DNA of 64,000 nt from Tractidigestivibacter sp050946515 (GCF_050946515.1 NZ_JBMNUX010000001.1:124001-188000), one strand, 5' to 3'. Shown: positions 8,925 to 18,384, counted from the first letter of the stretch. Numbers and translations: made by a program. The notes: generated from the letters alone by a model not told the origin.

Positions 8925-11741
8925 ATGTACGACAAGATGTTTGAGCCTGGGAAAATCGGGTCGGTCGAGCTGAGAAACCGCCTGGTCATGGAGCCCATGG
9001 GAGTGGGGCTTGCCAACCTAGACGGCACGCCCACCGACGAGATGATCCGCTACTACGAGCTGCGCGCGGCTGGCGGCGCGGGACTGGTGATTCCCGAGAT
9101 CTGCCGTGTGGACGACGAGACGGGCGTGGGCGAGCTGCGCCAGATCTCCGTCACTCGTGACCGCAACGTCCCTGCGCTCTCGCGCCTGGCCGAAGCCATC
9201 CATCGTCATGGGTCCAAGACCTTCCTGCAGCTCCATCACCCCGGCCGCGAGACGCCCAACGTCCTTCTCGGCGGAAAGCCCGTCGTCTCGGCGTCGGCCA
9301 TCCCGTGCAAGAAGACCCAGGCCAAGACTCGCGCGCTCACAACCGAAGAGGTCCAGCACATAGTTCAAGAGTTTATCGAGGGCGCCGTCCGTGCCGAGAA
9401 GGCGGGCTTTGACGGCGTCGAGCTGCACTGCGCTCATGGCTACCTGCTGCAGCAGTTCCTCTCGCCCTACACCAACAAGCGTACCGACCAGTACGGAGGC
9501 AGCTTCGAGAACCGCCTGCGCATCGTGACCGAGATCATCGCCGGCATCCGCGAGCGCTGCTCGGAGGGCTTCGCGCTTGGCTGCCGAGTTTCTGTGGAGG
9601 AGTTCCTCGACAAGACTGGCGTGACGGAGGACTACATCCACATCGCCGACGGCGTCAAGATCTGCATGGCCTTCGAGAAGGCCGGCGTCGACTTCATCGA
9701 CGTGTCGGTCGGCCTCTACGAGACGGGCATCACGTGCGTCGAGCCCGTGAGCTACCCCGAGGGCTGGCGCCATGACCTCATCCGCGCCGTGAAGGAGCAC
9801 GTCGGCGTCCCCGTCATCGCCGTCTCTGCCTATCGCGGCCCCGACGTGCCCGAGTCGTTCCTCGAGGAGGGCACCATCGACTTTGTCGGCCTTGGGCGCG
9901 CGTGGCTTGCGGACCCCGAGTGGGGAAACAAGGTGCAGCAGGGCCGCGTGCCCGAGCTGCGCAAGTGCATCAGCTGCCTTCGTTGCTTCGAGTCGCTTGA
10001 GCAGAACGCCGAGAAGTGCATGCCCCTCGAGTGCGCGGTCAACCCCGAGTGCGCCCACGAGCTGCGCTACGGCGAGCTGCCCGTCGACACCGGCCACCAT
10101 CGCGTAGTCGTTGTTGGCGGAGGCCCCGGCGGCTGCCAGGCGGCCGAGACCGCGGCGCGCCGCGGCTGCAAGGTGACCCTTCTCGAGCAGGCAGGCCGCC
10201 TTGGCGGTCAGGTCCTTCTCGCCGAGCGTCCCCCCAAGAAGGAGAAGATGGACTTTGTCCCGCGCTACTTCGAGACGACGCTGCCCAAGCTTGGCGTGGA
10301 CGTGCGCTTGGGGGAGAAGGCCACGGTCGACTCCGTTATGGCGCTCAAGCCCGATGCCGTCATCTGCGCCACGGGCGGAAGCCCCATCGTGCCGGCCTCG
10401 ATTCCTGGCGTTAGCGGCGAAAACGTGATCTGCGTGCCCGAAGCGCTCGCGCGCGAGAGCTACGAGGGGCAGCGCGTCGTTGTCGTTGGAGCCGGCATGA
10501 CCGGCCTCGAGACCGCCGAGTACATCGCCGACAAGGGCGCCGCCTCCGTCACCGTGGTCGACATGGTGAAGACCCCTGCCCCTGGCACCAACCAGACCAA
10601 CCTCGTTGACCTCATGGGGCGCCTGCGCGCGCAGAGCGTGGCGCTCTCTTTGGGCGAGAAGCTCGTCGAGGTGGGGGCGCAGGGAATCACGGTCGAGGCC
10701 GTGGAGGGAGGTGCGCGCTCCGAGATGCCCGCCGACCTGGTGGTGCTCTCGCTGGGCAACCGCCCCGCGACCGAGCTTGCCGACCAGCTCCGCCAGCGCG
10801 GCGTTACGGTCAAGCTCGTGGGCTCTGCCGTTCGCGACGGCAACATCGCGCCTGCCACGCGTGGTGGCTACGAGGCTGCGCGCTCGCTCTTCTCGGTGCC
10901 GGCTGAAGGTTCCAGCTTCCGCATGAGCGACGCCGACCTTGAGAAGTTTGGCGCGCCATCCGTAATGGCGGACCAGCGCGGCCTGTATCTTGCCTATACT
11001 ACCGACCCCGCTGCAATCGAGCGTATCCTGCCCGCGCCGCTCAAGCCCTTCTCGATGCCGGTGGTCACGCTTTCTGTGAACCACATCCTGCACCCATCGT
11101 TCACCGATGACTACTACGAGGCGATTCTTGGCGTGTACTGCTATATGGGCGAGCAGCTTGGGCAATACACGATGTCGCTTCTTCTGGGCGGAAGCGGTGC
11201 GGAGATGGCGACGCAGCTTGGTCGCGACAACGGCTCGATGCCCAAGAAGCTGGGAGCCGAGTTCTCCATTCGCAAGGACGGCACCAAGCTGATCGTCGAC
11301 CTTGCCCGCCGCGGGCATCGCCTAGTGCACGTGGGTGCCGACCTCGGCGAGTACAACAGCCCGCTCTGCCATCTGATCTTCCAGTCTCCGGCGGCCGGAA
11401 AGACCACTAAAGGCTGCGGCTTCTACTATCACTTCGACCGTCCGGTTTTCCCGGAAGGGGGAGCCAAGCTCGACGGCGGCTCAATCAACGCGGCGCTCGT
11501 GCAGTACGACTACCACCAGTGGCTGCCCGGCTATGTCACCGACATCCAGATGGCGTCCAGCCCCGACGACCCGTGGGGCGAGCTGCCCGTGCTCTCGATT
11601 CTTGGCTGCGCGTACTCTGACCTCGACCTGACGGTGCTGGGGGAGAGGAAGCTCGCCGACGTCGACGCCAACGCTGCGTTCCCGTATGTCTTCGCCGGAT
11701 GGTACGACCGCACGACGCTTGGGGAGGTTGGTCGAGTCTAG
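8925..11741 (+). CDS. Old-yellow-enzyme/dienoyl-CoA-reductase-like protein fused to an acetoacetate-decarboxylase-like domain
   Basis: A 938-residue fusion. Residues 1-340 form an FMN-binding old-yellow-enzyme barrel (HCAHGYLLQQFLSPYTNKR at 169-186). Cys348, Cys351, Cys354 and Cys365 should hold a 4Fe-4S cluster. Two Rossmann domains follow, GGGPGG (398-403) for FAD and GAGMTG (522-527) for NAD(P)H, as in 2,4-dienoyl-CoA reductase and the bile-acid enzymes BaiCD and BaiH. From about 665 to the end is an acetoacetate-decarboxylase-like domain, with the PKK lysine pair at 773-775 in the place of the catalytic Schiff-base lysine. This suggests reduction of an enone or unsaturated acid coupled to decarboxylation or another Schiff-base step. 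Good ribosome site GAAGGGAGAGG. The normal reductases end near residue 660. Confidence 0.88.
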   Translation: MYDKMFEPGKIGSVELRNRLVMEPMGVGLANLDGTPTDEMIRYYELRAAGGAGLVIPEICRVDDETGVGELRQISVTRDRNVPALSRLAEAIHRHGSKTFLQLHHPGRETPNVLLGGKPVVSASAIPCKKTQAKTRALTTEEVQHIVQEFIEGAVRAEKAGFDGVELHCAHGYLLQQFLSPYTNKRTDQYGGSFENRLRIVTEIIAGIRERCSEGFALGCRVSVEEFLDKTGVTEDYIHIADGVKICMAFEKAGVDFIDVSVGLYETGITCVEPVSYPEGWRHDLIRAVKEHVGVPVIAVSAYRGPDVPESFLEEGTIDFVGLGRAWLADPEWGNKVQQGRVPELRKCISCLRCFESLEQNAEKCMPLECAVNPECAHELRYGELPVDTGHHRVVVVGGGPGGCQAAETAARRGCKVTLLEQAGRLGGQVLLAERPPKKEKMDFVPRYFETTLPKLGVDVRLGEKATVDSVMALKPDAVICATGGSPIVPASIPGVSGENVICVPEALARESYEGQRVVVVGAGMTGLETAEYIADKGAASVTVVDMVKTPAPGTNQTNLVDLMGRLRAQSVALSLGEKLVEVGAQGITVEAVEGGARSEMPADLVVLSLGNRPATELADQLRQRGVTVKLVGSAVRDGNIAPATRGGYEAARSLFSVPAEGSSFRMSDADLEKFGAPSVMADQRGLYLAYTTDPAAIERILPAPLKPFSMPVVTLSVNHILHPSFTDDYYEAILGVYCYMGEQLGQYTMSLLLGGSGAEMATQLGRDNGSMPKKLGAEFSIRKDGTKLIVDLARRGHRLVHVGADLGEYNSPLCHLIFQSPAAGKTTKGCGFYYHFDRPVFPEGGAKLDGGSINAALVQYDYHQWLPGYVTDIQMASSPDDPWGELPVLSILGCAYSDLDLTVLGERKLADVDANAAFPYVFAGWYDRTTLGEVGRV

Positions 11742-11776
11742 GAGCACTTCCGGGTTTCGAGCGCTCTTGCTTTTTA

Positions 11777-11802
11777 GGGCGGTCGCCCAGTGGCGACCGC
11801 CC
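11777..11802. terminator. GGGCGGTCGCC hairpin
   Basis: GGGCGGTCGCC, loop CAGT, GGCGACCGCCC is a perfect 11 bp stem 35 bases after the fusion gene. No T tract follows; the T run lies before it. Terminator role is likely from position only. Confidence 0.5.
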
Positions 11803-11988
11803 AGCTCATTGTTAGCGACTGACAGCCCCTCTCGTTTTCTTCTTTATGGTGAAAGTGATGAGGTGGGGAAGGGTTCTGCAAAACGGAGCAATTGCCGTTA
11901 TCGTCTGATACAATCGATGAGATTGAAATCGCCGCGTGAAGGCAGAGCCCCGCGGGGCTTACGTTTCGGCAGATGAGGAAGTGCCCCT

Positions 11989-12420
11989 ATGTCAGATCTT
12001 ATTGACCAAATACTCACGCCCGAGGTCAGGATGGTTCTGTACCTGATCGTCGTTTGCATTGTGATGCTTTATGTCCTTTCAATCGTCTACGTCATTCGTG
12101 ACGCGCAGCGTCGTGGCGCCGAGCCGTGGTGGATGTGGGCCATCATTTCTGTGATTCCTGTGGTCGGTCTTCTGGCCTACGTCATCCTGCGCCCCAGCTC
12201 CTACCTCATTGACCGCGAGGAGCAGGATTTGGACATCGCGCTTCGTGAGCACCAGCTCTCGCATTACGGCATCTGCCCCAAGTGCGGCGCTCCGATTGAT
12301 CGCGACTTCGTTGTTTGCCCCATCTGCAACACCCAGGTAAGAAACGTCTGCCCCACCTGCCATCGACCCCTGAATGCAGACTGGAAGGTCTGCCCTTACT
12401 GCCGCACCCGCATCCAGTAG
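11989..12420 (+). CDS. Membrane protein with double zinc ribbon
   Basis: A 143-residue protein. Two transmembrane helices (about 14-36 and 47-65) are followed by a basic/acidic linker and a C-terminal double zinc ribbon with four CPxC knuckles (CPKC, CPIC, CPTC, CPYC) between residues 95 and 140. The first helix is phospholipase D-nuclease-N-terminal-like in look (VLYLIVVCIVMLYVLSIVYVI, then WWMWAIISVIPVVG). Such proteins are common in actinobacteria and are of unknown function. GAGGAAG precedes ATG 11989. A strong terminator follows, so it is monocistronic. Confidence 0.7.
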   Translation: MSDLIDQILTPEVRMVLYLIVVCIVMLYVLSIVYVIRDAQRRGAEPWWMWAIISVIPVVGLLAYVILRPSSYLIDREEQDLDIALREHQLSHYGICPKCGAPIDRDFVVCPICNTQVRNVCPTCHRPLNADWKVCPYCRTRIQ

Positions 12421-12445
12421 ACGCGTCCATAATTTGATTGACTCG

Positions 12446-12476
12446 GGCCCCGCCTCACGGCGGGGCCTTTCTTTTC
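12446..12476 (+). terminator. Rho-independent terminator
   Basis: GGCCCCGCC, loop TCAC, GGCGGGGCC, then TTTCTTTT. A textbook terminator for the zinc-ribbon gene. Confidence 0.85.
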
Positions 12477-12556
12477 TGCCGCAAGCGTATTCGCCCCGTC
12501 TTTACTTTCTCTGGGGCGATTTCAGAGGAATTAGGATCCGCGCAGACGTGTCCCCT

Positions 12557-12757
12557 GCAATATTTATTGAGGGGTCGTTGCAGTTGAGCGAGTTATGTAT
12601 GGGTTTTCCAAGCGCCAGCACTGCCCGGAGCCCGCGCCGGCGTCCGAGGACGGCGCGCAACAGGCATTTTCCTATCTGTTTCGGGGCAACTTTGGCGACT
12701 AGGCTCCAAAACCTATACATAACTCGCTCAACTGCAACGATTGGCCAGCAGAGTTGC
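12557..12757. repeat. 201 bp palindromic element, family B copy 1
   Basis: Outer motifs GCAAT (12557) and GTTGC (12753-12757) enclose long inverted arms: GTTGCAGTTGAGCGAGTTAT with GTATGGG on the left and the mirrored CATACATAACTCGCTCAACT with GCAAC on the right, separated by about 105 bases. The inner sequence is the reverse complement of that in copy 3 (18480-18679), so copies occur in both orientations. It fills the gap between the zinc-ribbon gene and the first LysR gene. No coding content. Confidence 0.85.
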
Positions 12758-12960
12758 AGCGAGACCTTGGCTCATTCTTCTGCAAGCATCTTCCGAGGGA
12801 TTTCCAACATCCTTTTGTCAAGAGAAGAGGTCGGCGCCCCCATTGACCGAGGGGCGCGCTCGCATCCAAATCGGGCGGCGGCGAGGCATCTGGCGACTTT
12901 TTGTGGGTATGCTGAATCTAGCCAGTTGGATGCGTCTTTCGATTACGGGGGCGAGTCTCG

Positions 12961-13896
12961 GTGGATTCTCGGTTCCTTTACTTTGACCTGTTCCAAGTGC
13001 AGCTGTTCCTCGTCGCCAGCGAATGCCGCAGCTTCACCAAGACTTCCCAGATAATGAATACGTCGCAGTCGACCGTTAGCAAGTCGATCTCTTCGCTCGA
13101 GAAAGCGCTGGGCTTCCCGCTGTTTTTGCGCGAAAAGGGCAAGCTGTCCCTCACTTCGCAGGGGGAGCTTCTTGCGCATGATTGGAGCGACCTTATCCTT
13201 AAGGTCGAGCAGTCGATAGATCGTGCGGCGTCGCTTGACGAGAGCCAGGAGCTGGGCGTCATTGTCGGCGAGCCCGATTCCATGAAGACCGACAAAGACT
13301 ACCTTCCTGCCATCGAGCAGTACAGGAAAGGTCACCAAAACGTCTCGCTGTCATTTGTCGAGCGGCCGATTGGCGAGCTCGTCGATCATCTGATGATGGA
13401 CGACCTCGACGTTGTTTTTACGATTGATTACGAGCTCCCCACCATTAGGCGCCTTGGGCTTTCGTGGGCGCCTGTCTCGGATAGCCCCTACATCCAGGTC
13501 ACGATGCACTCAGACAATCCCCTGGCCAGGCGCGAGAGCATCACGTTTGATGACCTGCGCGATGAGGAGTTCATTGTCCCCAATCCGGTTGCCAATCAGA
13601 GCTACGTCGATCTCCTGGAGTCCCTTTGCCACGAGCATGGCTTTGCCCCTCGAATTGGGAAGACGGTTCCGAACTTTCGCTCGGTCGTTTCAACAATACT
13701 CAGGACGCACCATGGCGTCCTGCTGGCAAATCGTTTCATTTATGATGCAAACAGTGCGCAGCTGAAGAGCTTCTCGATGAAAGACACCTATAGCCGACTC
13801 ATAGTTGTTTGGAAGCCCGATTCCAAGCGGCCGCAGATAGAAGAGCTTTGCCGCTGCATCGCGAAAGGCTATAAGCCCGCTATCTCAAAGGCATAG
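12961..13896 (+). CDS. LysR-family regulator 1
   Basis: A 311-residue LysR-type regulator read from GTG 12961 (GGGGGCGAG upstream). Residues 8-68 are the winged helix-turn-helix (FLVASECRSFTKTSQIMNTSQSTVSKSISSLEKALGF split here as one HTH), with a periplasmic-binding-protein-like effector domain from about 95 to 300. It stands 225 bp upstream of GcvT1 on the same strand and is its likely regulator. Unlike LysR2 and LysR3, which are near copies of each other, this one has a different N-terminus and effector domain, so it probably senses another ligand. Confidence 0.85.
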   Translation: MDSRFLYFDLFQVQLFLVASECRSFTKTSQIMNTSQSTVSKSISSLEKALGFPLFLREKGKLSLTSQGELLAHDWSDLILKVEQSIDRAASLDESQELGVIVGEPDSMKTDKDYLPAIEQYRKGHQNVSLSFVERPIGELVDHLMMDDLDVVFTIDYELPTIRRLGLSWAPVSDSPYIQVTMHSDNPLARRESITFDDLRDEEFIVPNPVANQSYVDLLESLCHEHGFAPRIGKTVPNFRSVVSTILRTHHGVLLANRFIYDANSAQLKSFSMKDTYSRLIVVWKPDSKRPQIEELCRCIAKGYKPAISKA

Positions 13897-14121
13897 AGAC
13901 CACCGGCAAACCTGCGTAGGCCTGCCATCATGCCGCTTGCCGAAGGAAGACGAGCGTCTCTGCCGCTTTGCGCCCGCGAGCTGCGCTCATTCAAAAAGGG
14001 AATGGACGCATGCCGCTTCTTCGCTTGCCCCCTCCTCGATAACGCCCAGAAAATGAAGGCAGAACGAGACCCGGGATCTCGGAGCACCATGCAAGTAATC
14101 TTCGATTTGATGGAGGCATCC

Positions 14122-15549
14122 ATGGGCCATTATCGTGAGCTTGCCGAGCAGTACGCGAAGAACGCGCCGTCGCTCTTCTCGAGCCCCGTCGTTCCGTACG
14201 ATCCTTTGAACGCGCGCAACCTCGTGCACTTCTGCACGTATGCCGAAAACCCTTACGAGGGAGGCGTCCAGCCGTGCGAGTACACAGGCTGGCGCGACGA
14301 GGAGGTCTCGTGGCACAAGACGTGCTACATCCATACGGGCTTGAATCCCTCGCCGACCTATAAGTTCTGGGGACCCGACTGCACCAAGTTCCTCAAGAAG
14401 TACTTTGCGAACACCTTTGAGGATGGGTTTCCCGTGGGCAAGGCTAAGCATGGCATCATGTGCGACGAGGAGGGTCGCGTCATGATGGACGGCATGCTGC
14501 TCAAGACCGCCGAGAACGAGTGCACCTGCTATTGGCTCGATCCGTGGGTCGAGTACTGCGTGGACCACTGCGGTATGGACGTCCAAGGCGAGAACCTCAC
14601 CGAGCAGGTGTTTCTCTTTCAGCTGGGAGGCCCCACCTCCCTGCAGATCGTCGAGGCCGCGACCGGCGAGAACTTGCACGACATCAAGTTTATCCATCAC
14701 CGCATGAGCTCCATCGACGGCTGCCCTGTCCGCATCCTGCGCATGGGCATGGCCGGATCGCTCGCATATGAGATCCATGGCAGGATCGAGGACTCGCACA
14801 AGGTGTGGAATAAGGTCTGGGAGGCCGGCAAGAAGTACGGCCTGCGCCATCTGGGCATCACCGCCTACAACATGACCCACTGGGAGAACGGCTTCCCTCA
14901 GGCATACATCGACTTCCTGTTCCCGTGGTGCGAGAACCCCGGCTTCTACGAGTGGCTCAAGAAGACTGGCAAGGGCGGCATGATTCGCGCTGGCAAGGAG
15001 ATGCCCGAGATTGCGCTCTCCGGCTCCATGGGAAAGGACATCTACAAGCGCTATCGCAACCCGATCGAGCTCGGCTGGGGCAGGACCGTCAACTACGACC
15101 ATGACTTCCTGGGCAAGGAGGCGCTCGAGAAGATTCGGGACAACAACCCGCGCAAGATGGTCACGCTTGAGTGGGACGTCGAGGACGTGCTCGACGTCGT
15201 TCGCAGCCAGTTCCAGACCGAGCAGGAGCCCTATGCCGACATCTCGAATCCCGACGACTTCTCCTATGGCTTCCCGACCTACCATGCCGACATGGTCGTC
15301 AACGAAAACGGAGACGAGATCGGCATGAGCACCGGGCGCATGCTGTCCTACGTCTATCGTTCAATGATTTCGATTGCCTCTGTCGAGCAGGAGTACGCCG
15401 AGATTGGCAAGGACGTCTACGTGGTCTGGGGAGAGCCGGGGACGCGCCAGAAGAGGATTCATGCAAAGATTGCCCGCTGGCCGTACTTTGATACCGACCG
15501 CAACCAGAAGGTGGACCTGAGCCAGATTCCGCAGGGGACCATGGACTAA
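14122..15549 (+). CDS. GcvT-like THF methyltransferase/demethylase 1
   Basis: A 475-residue GcvT-fold protein (aminomethyltransferase family, with the demethylases LigM, DesA and DmdA). Key stretches are EYTGWRDEEVSWHKTC (53-68), WGPDCTKFLKKYF, GKAKHGIMCDEEG, Asp123 at the place of the conserved T-protein aspartate, MGMAGSLAYEIHG, MTHWENGFPQ and the C-terminal ELGWGRTVNYDHDFLGKEAL. Such proteins move a one-carbon unit from a substrate to tetrahydrofolate in the cytoplasm. No FAD-dependent oxidase domain is attached and no GcvH or GcvP is nearby. ATG 14122 follows GGAGG and aligns with the start of GcvT2; longer in-frame reading upstream lacks support. Pairs with LysR1. Substrate unknown. Confidence 0.85.
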   Translation: MGHYRELAEQYAKNAPSLFSSPVVPYDPLNARNLVHFCTYAENPYEGGVQPCEYTGWRDEEVSWHKTCYIHTGLNPSPTYKFWGPDCTKFLKKYFANTFEDGFPVGKAKHGIMCDEEGRVMMDGMLLKTAENECTCYWLDPWVEYCVDHCGMDVQGENLTEQVFLFQLGGPTSLQIVEAATGENLHDIKFIHHRMSSIDGCPVRILRMGMAGSLAYEIHGRIEDSHKVWNKVWEAGKKYGLRHLGITAYNMTHWENGFPQAYIDFLFPWCENPGFYEWLKKTGKGGMIRAGKEMPEIALSGSMGKDIYKRYRNPIELGWGRTVNYDHDFLGKEALEKIRDNNPRKMVTLEWDVEDVLDVVRSQFQTEQEPYADISNPDDFSYGFPTYHADMVVNENGDEIGMSTGRMLSYVYRSMISIASVEQEYAEIGKDVYVVWGEPGTRQKRIHAKIARWPYFDTDRNQKVDLSQIPQGTMD

Positions 15550-15573
15550 CTGTTATCGAAAGCGGTCATTGTC

Positions 15574-15607
15574 GGGCGCCCCAGCCTTGGTGCTGGGGCG
15601 CCCCTTT
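15574..15607 (+). terminator. Terminator after GcvT1
   Basis: GGGCGCCCCAGC pairs with GCTGGGGCGCCC, followed by CTTT. Closes the LysR1-GcvT1 unit. Confidence 0.65.
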
Positions 15608-15664
15608 GCAGGTCGAAGGTCCCATGACGAAAGAGGCATTTTTCTCCCGACCGAAAGGGGCGCT

Positions 15665-15864
15665 GCAACTTTTTTGCGCTCTCGTTGCATTTGAGCAAGT
15701 TATGTATGGATTCCGCGGACCAAGGCTCCTCCTAGAGTCTCTAGCGGCGTCCCTCCCGTGGCAGTCAGCAGGCATTTTTCCTCTTTTCGGAAACGACCTC
15801 AGTGCCGTGGCTCCAAAACCCATACATAACTCGCTCAACTGCAACTCGGTCGAAGAATATTTGC
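15665..15864. repeat. 200 bp palindromic element, family B copy 2
   Basis: GCAAC at 15665, left arm GTTGCATTTGAGCAAGTTAT, right arm CATACATAACTCGCTCAACT ending GCAAC at 15845, then TTTGC at 15860-15864. The arms match the other three copies with few changes, while the middle has diverged and keeps only blocks such as CAGGCATTTTTCC. It lies between GcvT1 and LysR2. Confidence 0.8.
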
Positions 15865-15954
15865 GTCGTGGTCTCCGATGTCGTCCTAGGGAGACGTCTC
15901 GACCGGATTTATCATCAAGTTTCGAGCATTCGAGGGAAGGTCAAGGGAGTGACC

Positions 15955-16821
15955 ATGGACATCCAGATGATGCGAGAGTTCGTGCGCCTGGCGGAGACGC
16001 TTAACTTCACAAGGACGGCAAAGGAGCTTTACGTCACACAGCCAACGCTCAGCAGACACATCACCCTCATCGAGCAGGAGCTTGGCTCTACGCTGCTCGT
16101 TCGATCCACGCATGAGGTCAAGCTCACCGAGATTGGCGAGATAGTGTATCGACACCTCAAGGACGTTATCGCCACCTATGACGAGATGAACGACGAGGTG
16201 AGCGCGGCGAAGCTTGGCGCGAGCGGCTCCTTTACCCTCGGCTTTCTCTACTATGGCGGCATGAGCTACATGCGCGAGGGGCTCGATCGATTCGTCGAGT
16301 CCTATCCAAACGTAAACATCAACTTCTTGTCGCAGCAGCCCTATCAGGTCTTCGGCTCTCTTCTTGATGGCACCATCGACGTTGGGCTCGCTTTCAAATC
16401 GGACAAGCTTGATGAGCATGCCTGGGACTTCGTTCCCATTCACGACTGTAGCCTCTATGCCTTTTGCCGCTCAGACGACTCCCTCGCGAGCAAGGCTAGC
16501 CTGGATTTCTCCGATCTTGAGGGCCATGTGCTTGTCCTCACGCAAGTTGACGATTGGTATAACGACGTCATCAGCAGCATCGTCGAAAGCCAGGGAGTGC
16601 ACATGGTTCCCAAAAGAGCCTGTTTGCAGATCGACCTCTTCCCCATGGCGGTTGTGGACACGGGCGGCGTTTTGATTTCGACCGGTCATATGCCCTGCGA
16701 GCCCTCGAGCGGCATCACGATGGTGCCGCTGCGGCACGCTCCGGGGCTTCTCACCATGGGCTTCTATCGCCGGCACGACAATCCGAAGCCGTCCGTGGAG
16801 AACTTTCTCCGCCAGTGGTAG
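15955..16821 (+). CDS. LysR-family regulator 2
   Basis: A 288-residue LysR regulator. The N-terminal HTH (MREFVRLAETLNFTRTAKEL then YVTQPTLSRHITLIEQELG) and the effector domain (YGGMSYMREGLDRF, NFLSQQPYQVFGSL, LLTMGFYRRHDNP) are closely similar to LysR3 at 18766. AAGGGAGTGACC precedes ATG 15955. It is 153 bp upstream of GcvT2, which it probably controls; a 14 bp palindrome lies between them at 16874. Together with LysR3-GcvT3 it looks like one of two related regulator-enzyme units. Confidence 0.88.
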   Translation: MDIQMMREFVRLAETLNFTRTAKELYVTQPTLSRHITLIEQELGSTLLVRSTHEVKLTEIGEIVYRHLKDVIATYDEMNDEVSAAKLGASGSFTLGFLYYGGMSYMREGLDRFVESYPNVNINFLSQQPYQVFGSLLDGTIDVGLAFKSDKLDEHAWDFVPIHDCSLYAFCRSDDSLASKASLDFSDLEGHVLVLTQVDDWYNDVISSIVESQGVHMVPKRACLQIDLFPMAVVDTGGVLISTGHMPCEPSSGITMVPLRHAPGLLTMGFYRRHDNPKPSVENFLRQW

Positions 16822-16873
16822 GCAGACCCTCGCCATATGCTTCGAAACGATGTCGTCTACCTGCGATAACTTA

Positions 16874-16887
16874 CTCTATGAATAGAG
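16874..16887. promoter_or_regulatory. CTCTAT-GA-ATAGAG palindrome upstream of GcvT2
   Basis: A perfect 6+2+6 palindrome about 90 bp upstream of the GcvT2 start and 50 bp after LysR2. It is AT-rich relative to its surroundings and in a reasonable place for a LysR binding site, though no protein-DNA data exist here. Confidence 0.35.
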
Positions 16888-16974
16888 ATATCGAGAGCTT
16901 CGATTTCACTTGCTTGAGCTCTGATTCGATGATGGTGGCAAGGAAAGTCCATCGTCTAGCGAAGGAGCGCAACT

Positions 16975-18384
16975 ATGGATGACAAGTTCCGCGAGATTGC
17001 CCAGCAAGACCCGATGTCCTTTACTAACAGCCCGATCGTTCCGGTAGAGCCTCTTGGCGCCATGATGCACATGACGCACTACTGCTCGTACGCTGCGGGA
17101 GCCGCGGTGGCCGGCGTGCAGCCCTTCGAGTACACGGGCTGGCGCGACGAGGAGCAGTCCTGGCACAAGACCTGCTACATTCACACCAACCTCAACCCGT
17201 CGCCTACCTATCACTTCTGGGGACCGGACGCGGTGAAGCTGCTCAAGCAGTATTGTGCCAACTCGTTTGACATCCCGTTCCCGGTGGGCAAGGGCAAGCA
17301 CGCCATCTTCTGTGATGAGCAGGGTCGCATCATGATTGACGGCATGCTGCTCAAGATAGGGGAGGACGACTTCATCGGCTACTGGATCTCCCCTTGGATT
17401 AACTATCTTGTGGAGACGAGCGACCTTGACGTCCACGGCGAGGACCTTACCGGTAAGGTCTTCCTCTTCCAGCTCGGCGGACCGAAGTCCTTGGAGATCG
17501 TCGAGGCTGCCAGCGGCGACAACCTGCACGACATCAAGTTCATCCATCACCGCATGACCAAGATCGCCGGACGCGACGTCCGCATCCTGCGCATGGGCAT
17601 GGCTGGGTCTCTCGCCTATGAGGTCCACGGCAAGGTGGAGGACGCCATCCCCGTCTTCAACCAGATCATCAAGGCCGGCAAGAAGTACGGTCTGCGCCGC
17701 CTGGGCACGCCCGCCTACAACATGACCCACTGGGAGAACGGTTTCCCGCAGGCCTACCTCGACTTCCCGCTTCCTTGGTTCGAGCATGAGGGCTTTGCCA
17801 AGTGGCTGCGCGAGCGCAACCTCGGCACCCTGTGCGACCCCCAGATTGCTGGTCCCACCGCCTGGGGCTCGATGCCCAAGGACTTCAAGGTCCGCTACCG
17901 CAACCCCATCGAGCTCGGCTGGGGCAAGACGGTCAACTATGACCACGACTTCCTGGGCAAGGAGGCGCTCGAGAAGATTCGCGACACCAACTCTCGCGTC
18001 ATGGTGACCCTCGAGTGGAACAAGGAAGACCTCGTTGACATTTACCGCTCTCAGCTTGAGGACGAGGATCCCTACATGGAGATGAAGCCCGACGACATCT
18101 CTTGGGACAAGCCCTATCACGCAGACCGCGTCGAGGACGCAAACGGCAACCTCATCGGCATCAGCACCGGCAGGATGTACGCATGGTTCTATCGCCAGAT
18201 GATCAGCCTCTGCTCCATCGAGCAGGAGTTTGCCAAGGAAGGAACTGAGGTCTATGTAATCTGGGGCAACGAGGGCATGCGCCAGAAGCGCGTCCGCGCG
18301 ACCGTGGCGCGCTACCCCTACTTCAACACCGACCGCAACCAGAAGGTGGACATCAACGCTATCCCGCGTGGCACGATGGACTAG
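16975..18384 (+). CDS. GcvT-like THF methyltransferase/demethylase 2
   Basis: A 469-residue GcvT-fold protein very similar to GcvT1 and GcvT9 over its whole length: FEYTGWRDEEQSWHKTCYIH (51-70), WGPDAVKLLKQYC, GKGKHAIFCDEQGRIM, Asp122 at the conserved acid position, MGMAGSLAYEVHG, MTHWENGFPQ, ELGWGKTVNYDHDFLGKEAL. The near-identity of the substrate-side motifs with GcvT1 suggests related substrates. Ribosome site GAAGGAG before ATG 16975. Transcribed after LysR2, terminated at 18408. As for its paralogs, THF as C1 acceptor is inferred from the family. Confidence 0.86.
   Translation: MDDKFREIAQQDPMSFTNSPIVPVEPLGAMMHMTHYCSYAAGAAVAGVQPFEYTGWRDEEQSWHKTCYIHTNLNPSPTYHFWGPDAVKLLKQYCANSFDIPFPVGKGKHAIFCDEQGRIMIDGMLLKIGEDDFIGYWISPWINYLVETSDLDVHGEDLTGKVFLFQLGGPKSLEIVEAASGDNLHDIKFIHHRMTKIAGRDVRILRMGMAGSLAYEVHGKVEDAIPVFNQIIKAGKKYGLRRLGTPAYNMTHWENGFPQAYLDFPLPWFEHEGFAKWLRERNLGTLCDPQIAGPTAWGSMPKDFKVRYRNPIELGWGKTVNYDHDFLGKEALEKIRDTNSRVMVTLEWNKEDLVDIYRSQLEDEDPYMEMKPDDISWDKPYHADRVEDANGNLIGISTGRMYAWFYRQMISLCSIEQEFAKEGTEVYVIWGNEGMRQKRVRATVARYPYFNTDRNQKVDINAIPRGTMD

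Noticed and set aside
9018..11318. Very long minus-strand open frame opposite the ene-reductase fusion
   Set aside because: It mirrors a strongly supported plus-strand gene and arises from high GC at third positions. The protein is low-complexity (rich in L, A, H, R, G) and matches no family motif. The same holds for long antisense frames opposite the GcvT and fhs genes.
12557..12757. Long-armed elements as simple transcription terminators
   Set aside because: Arms are about 105 bases apart, no T tract follows, and real terminators already precede copies 1, 2, 3 and 4. The fixed 200-202 bp length fits a mobile element better.
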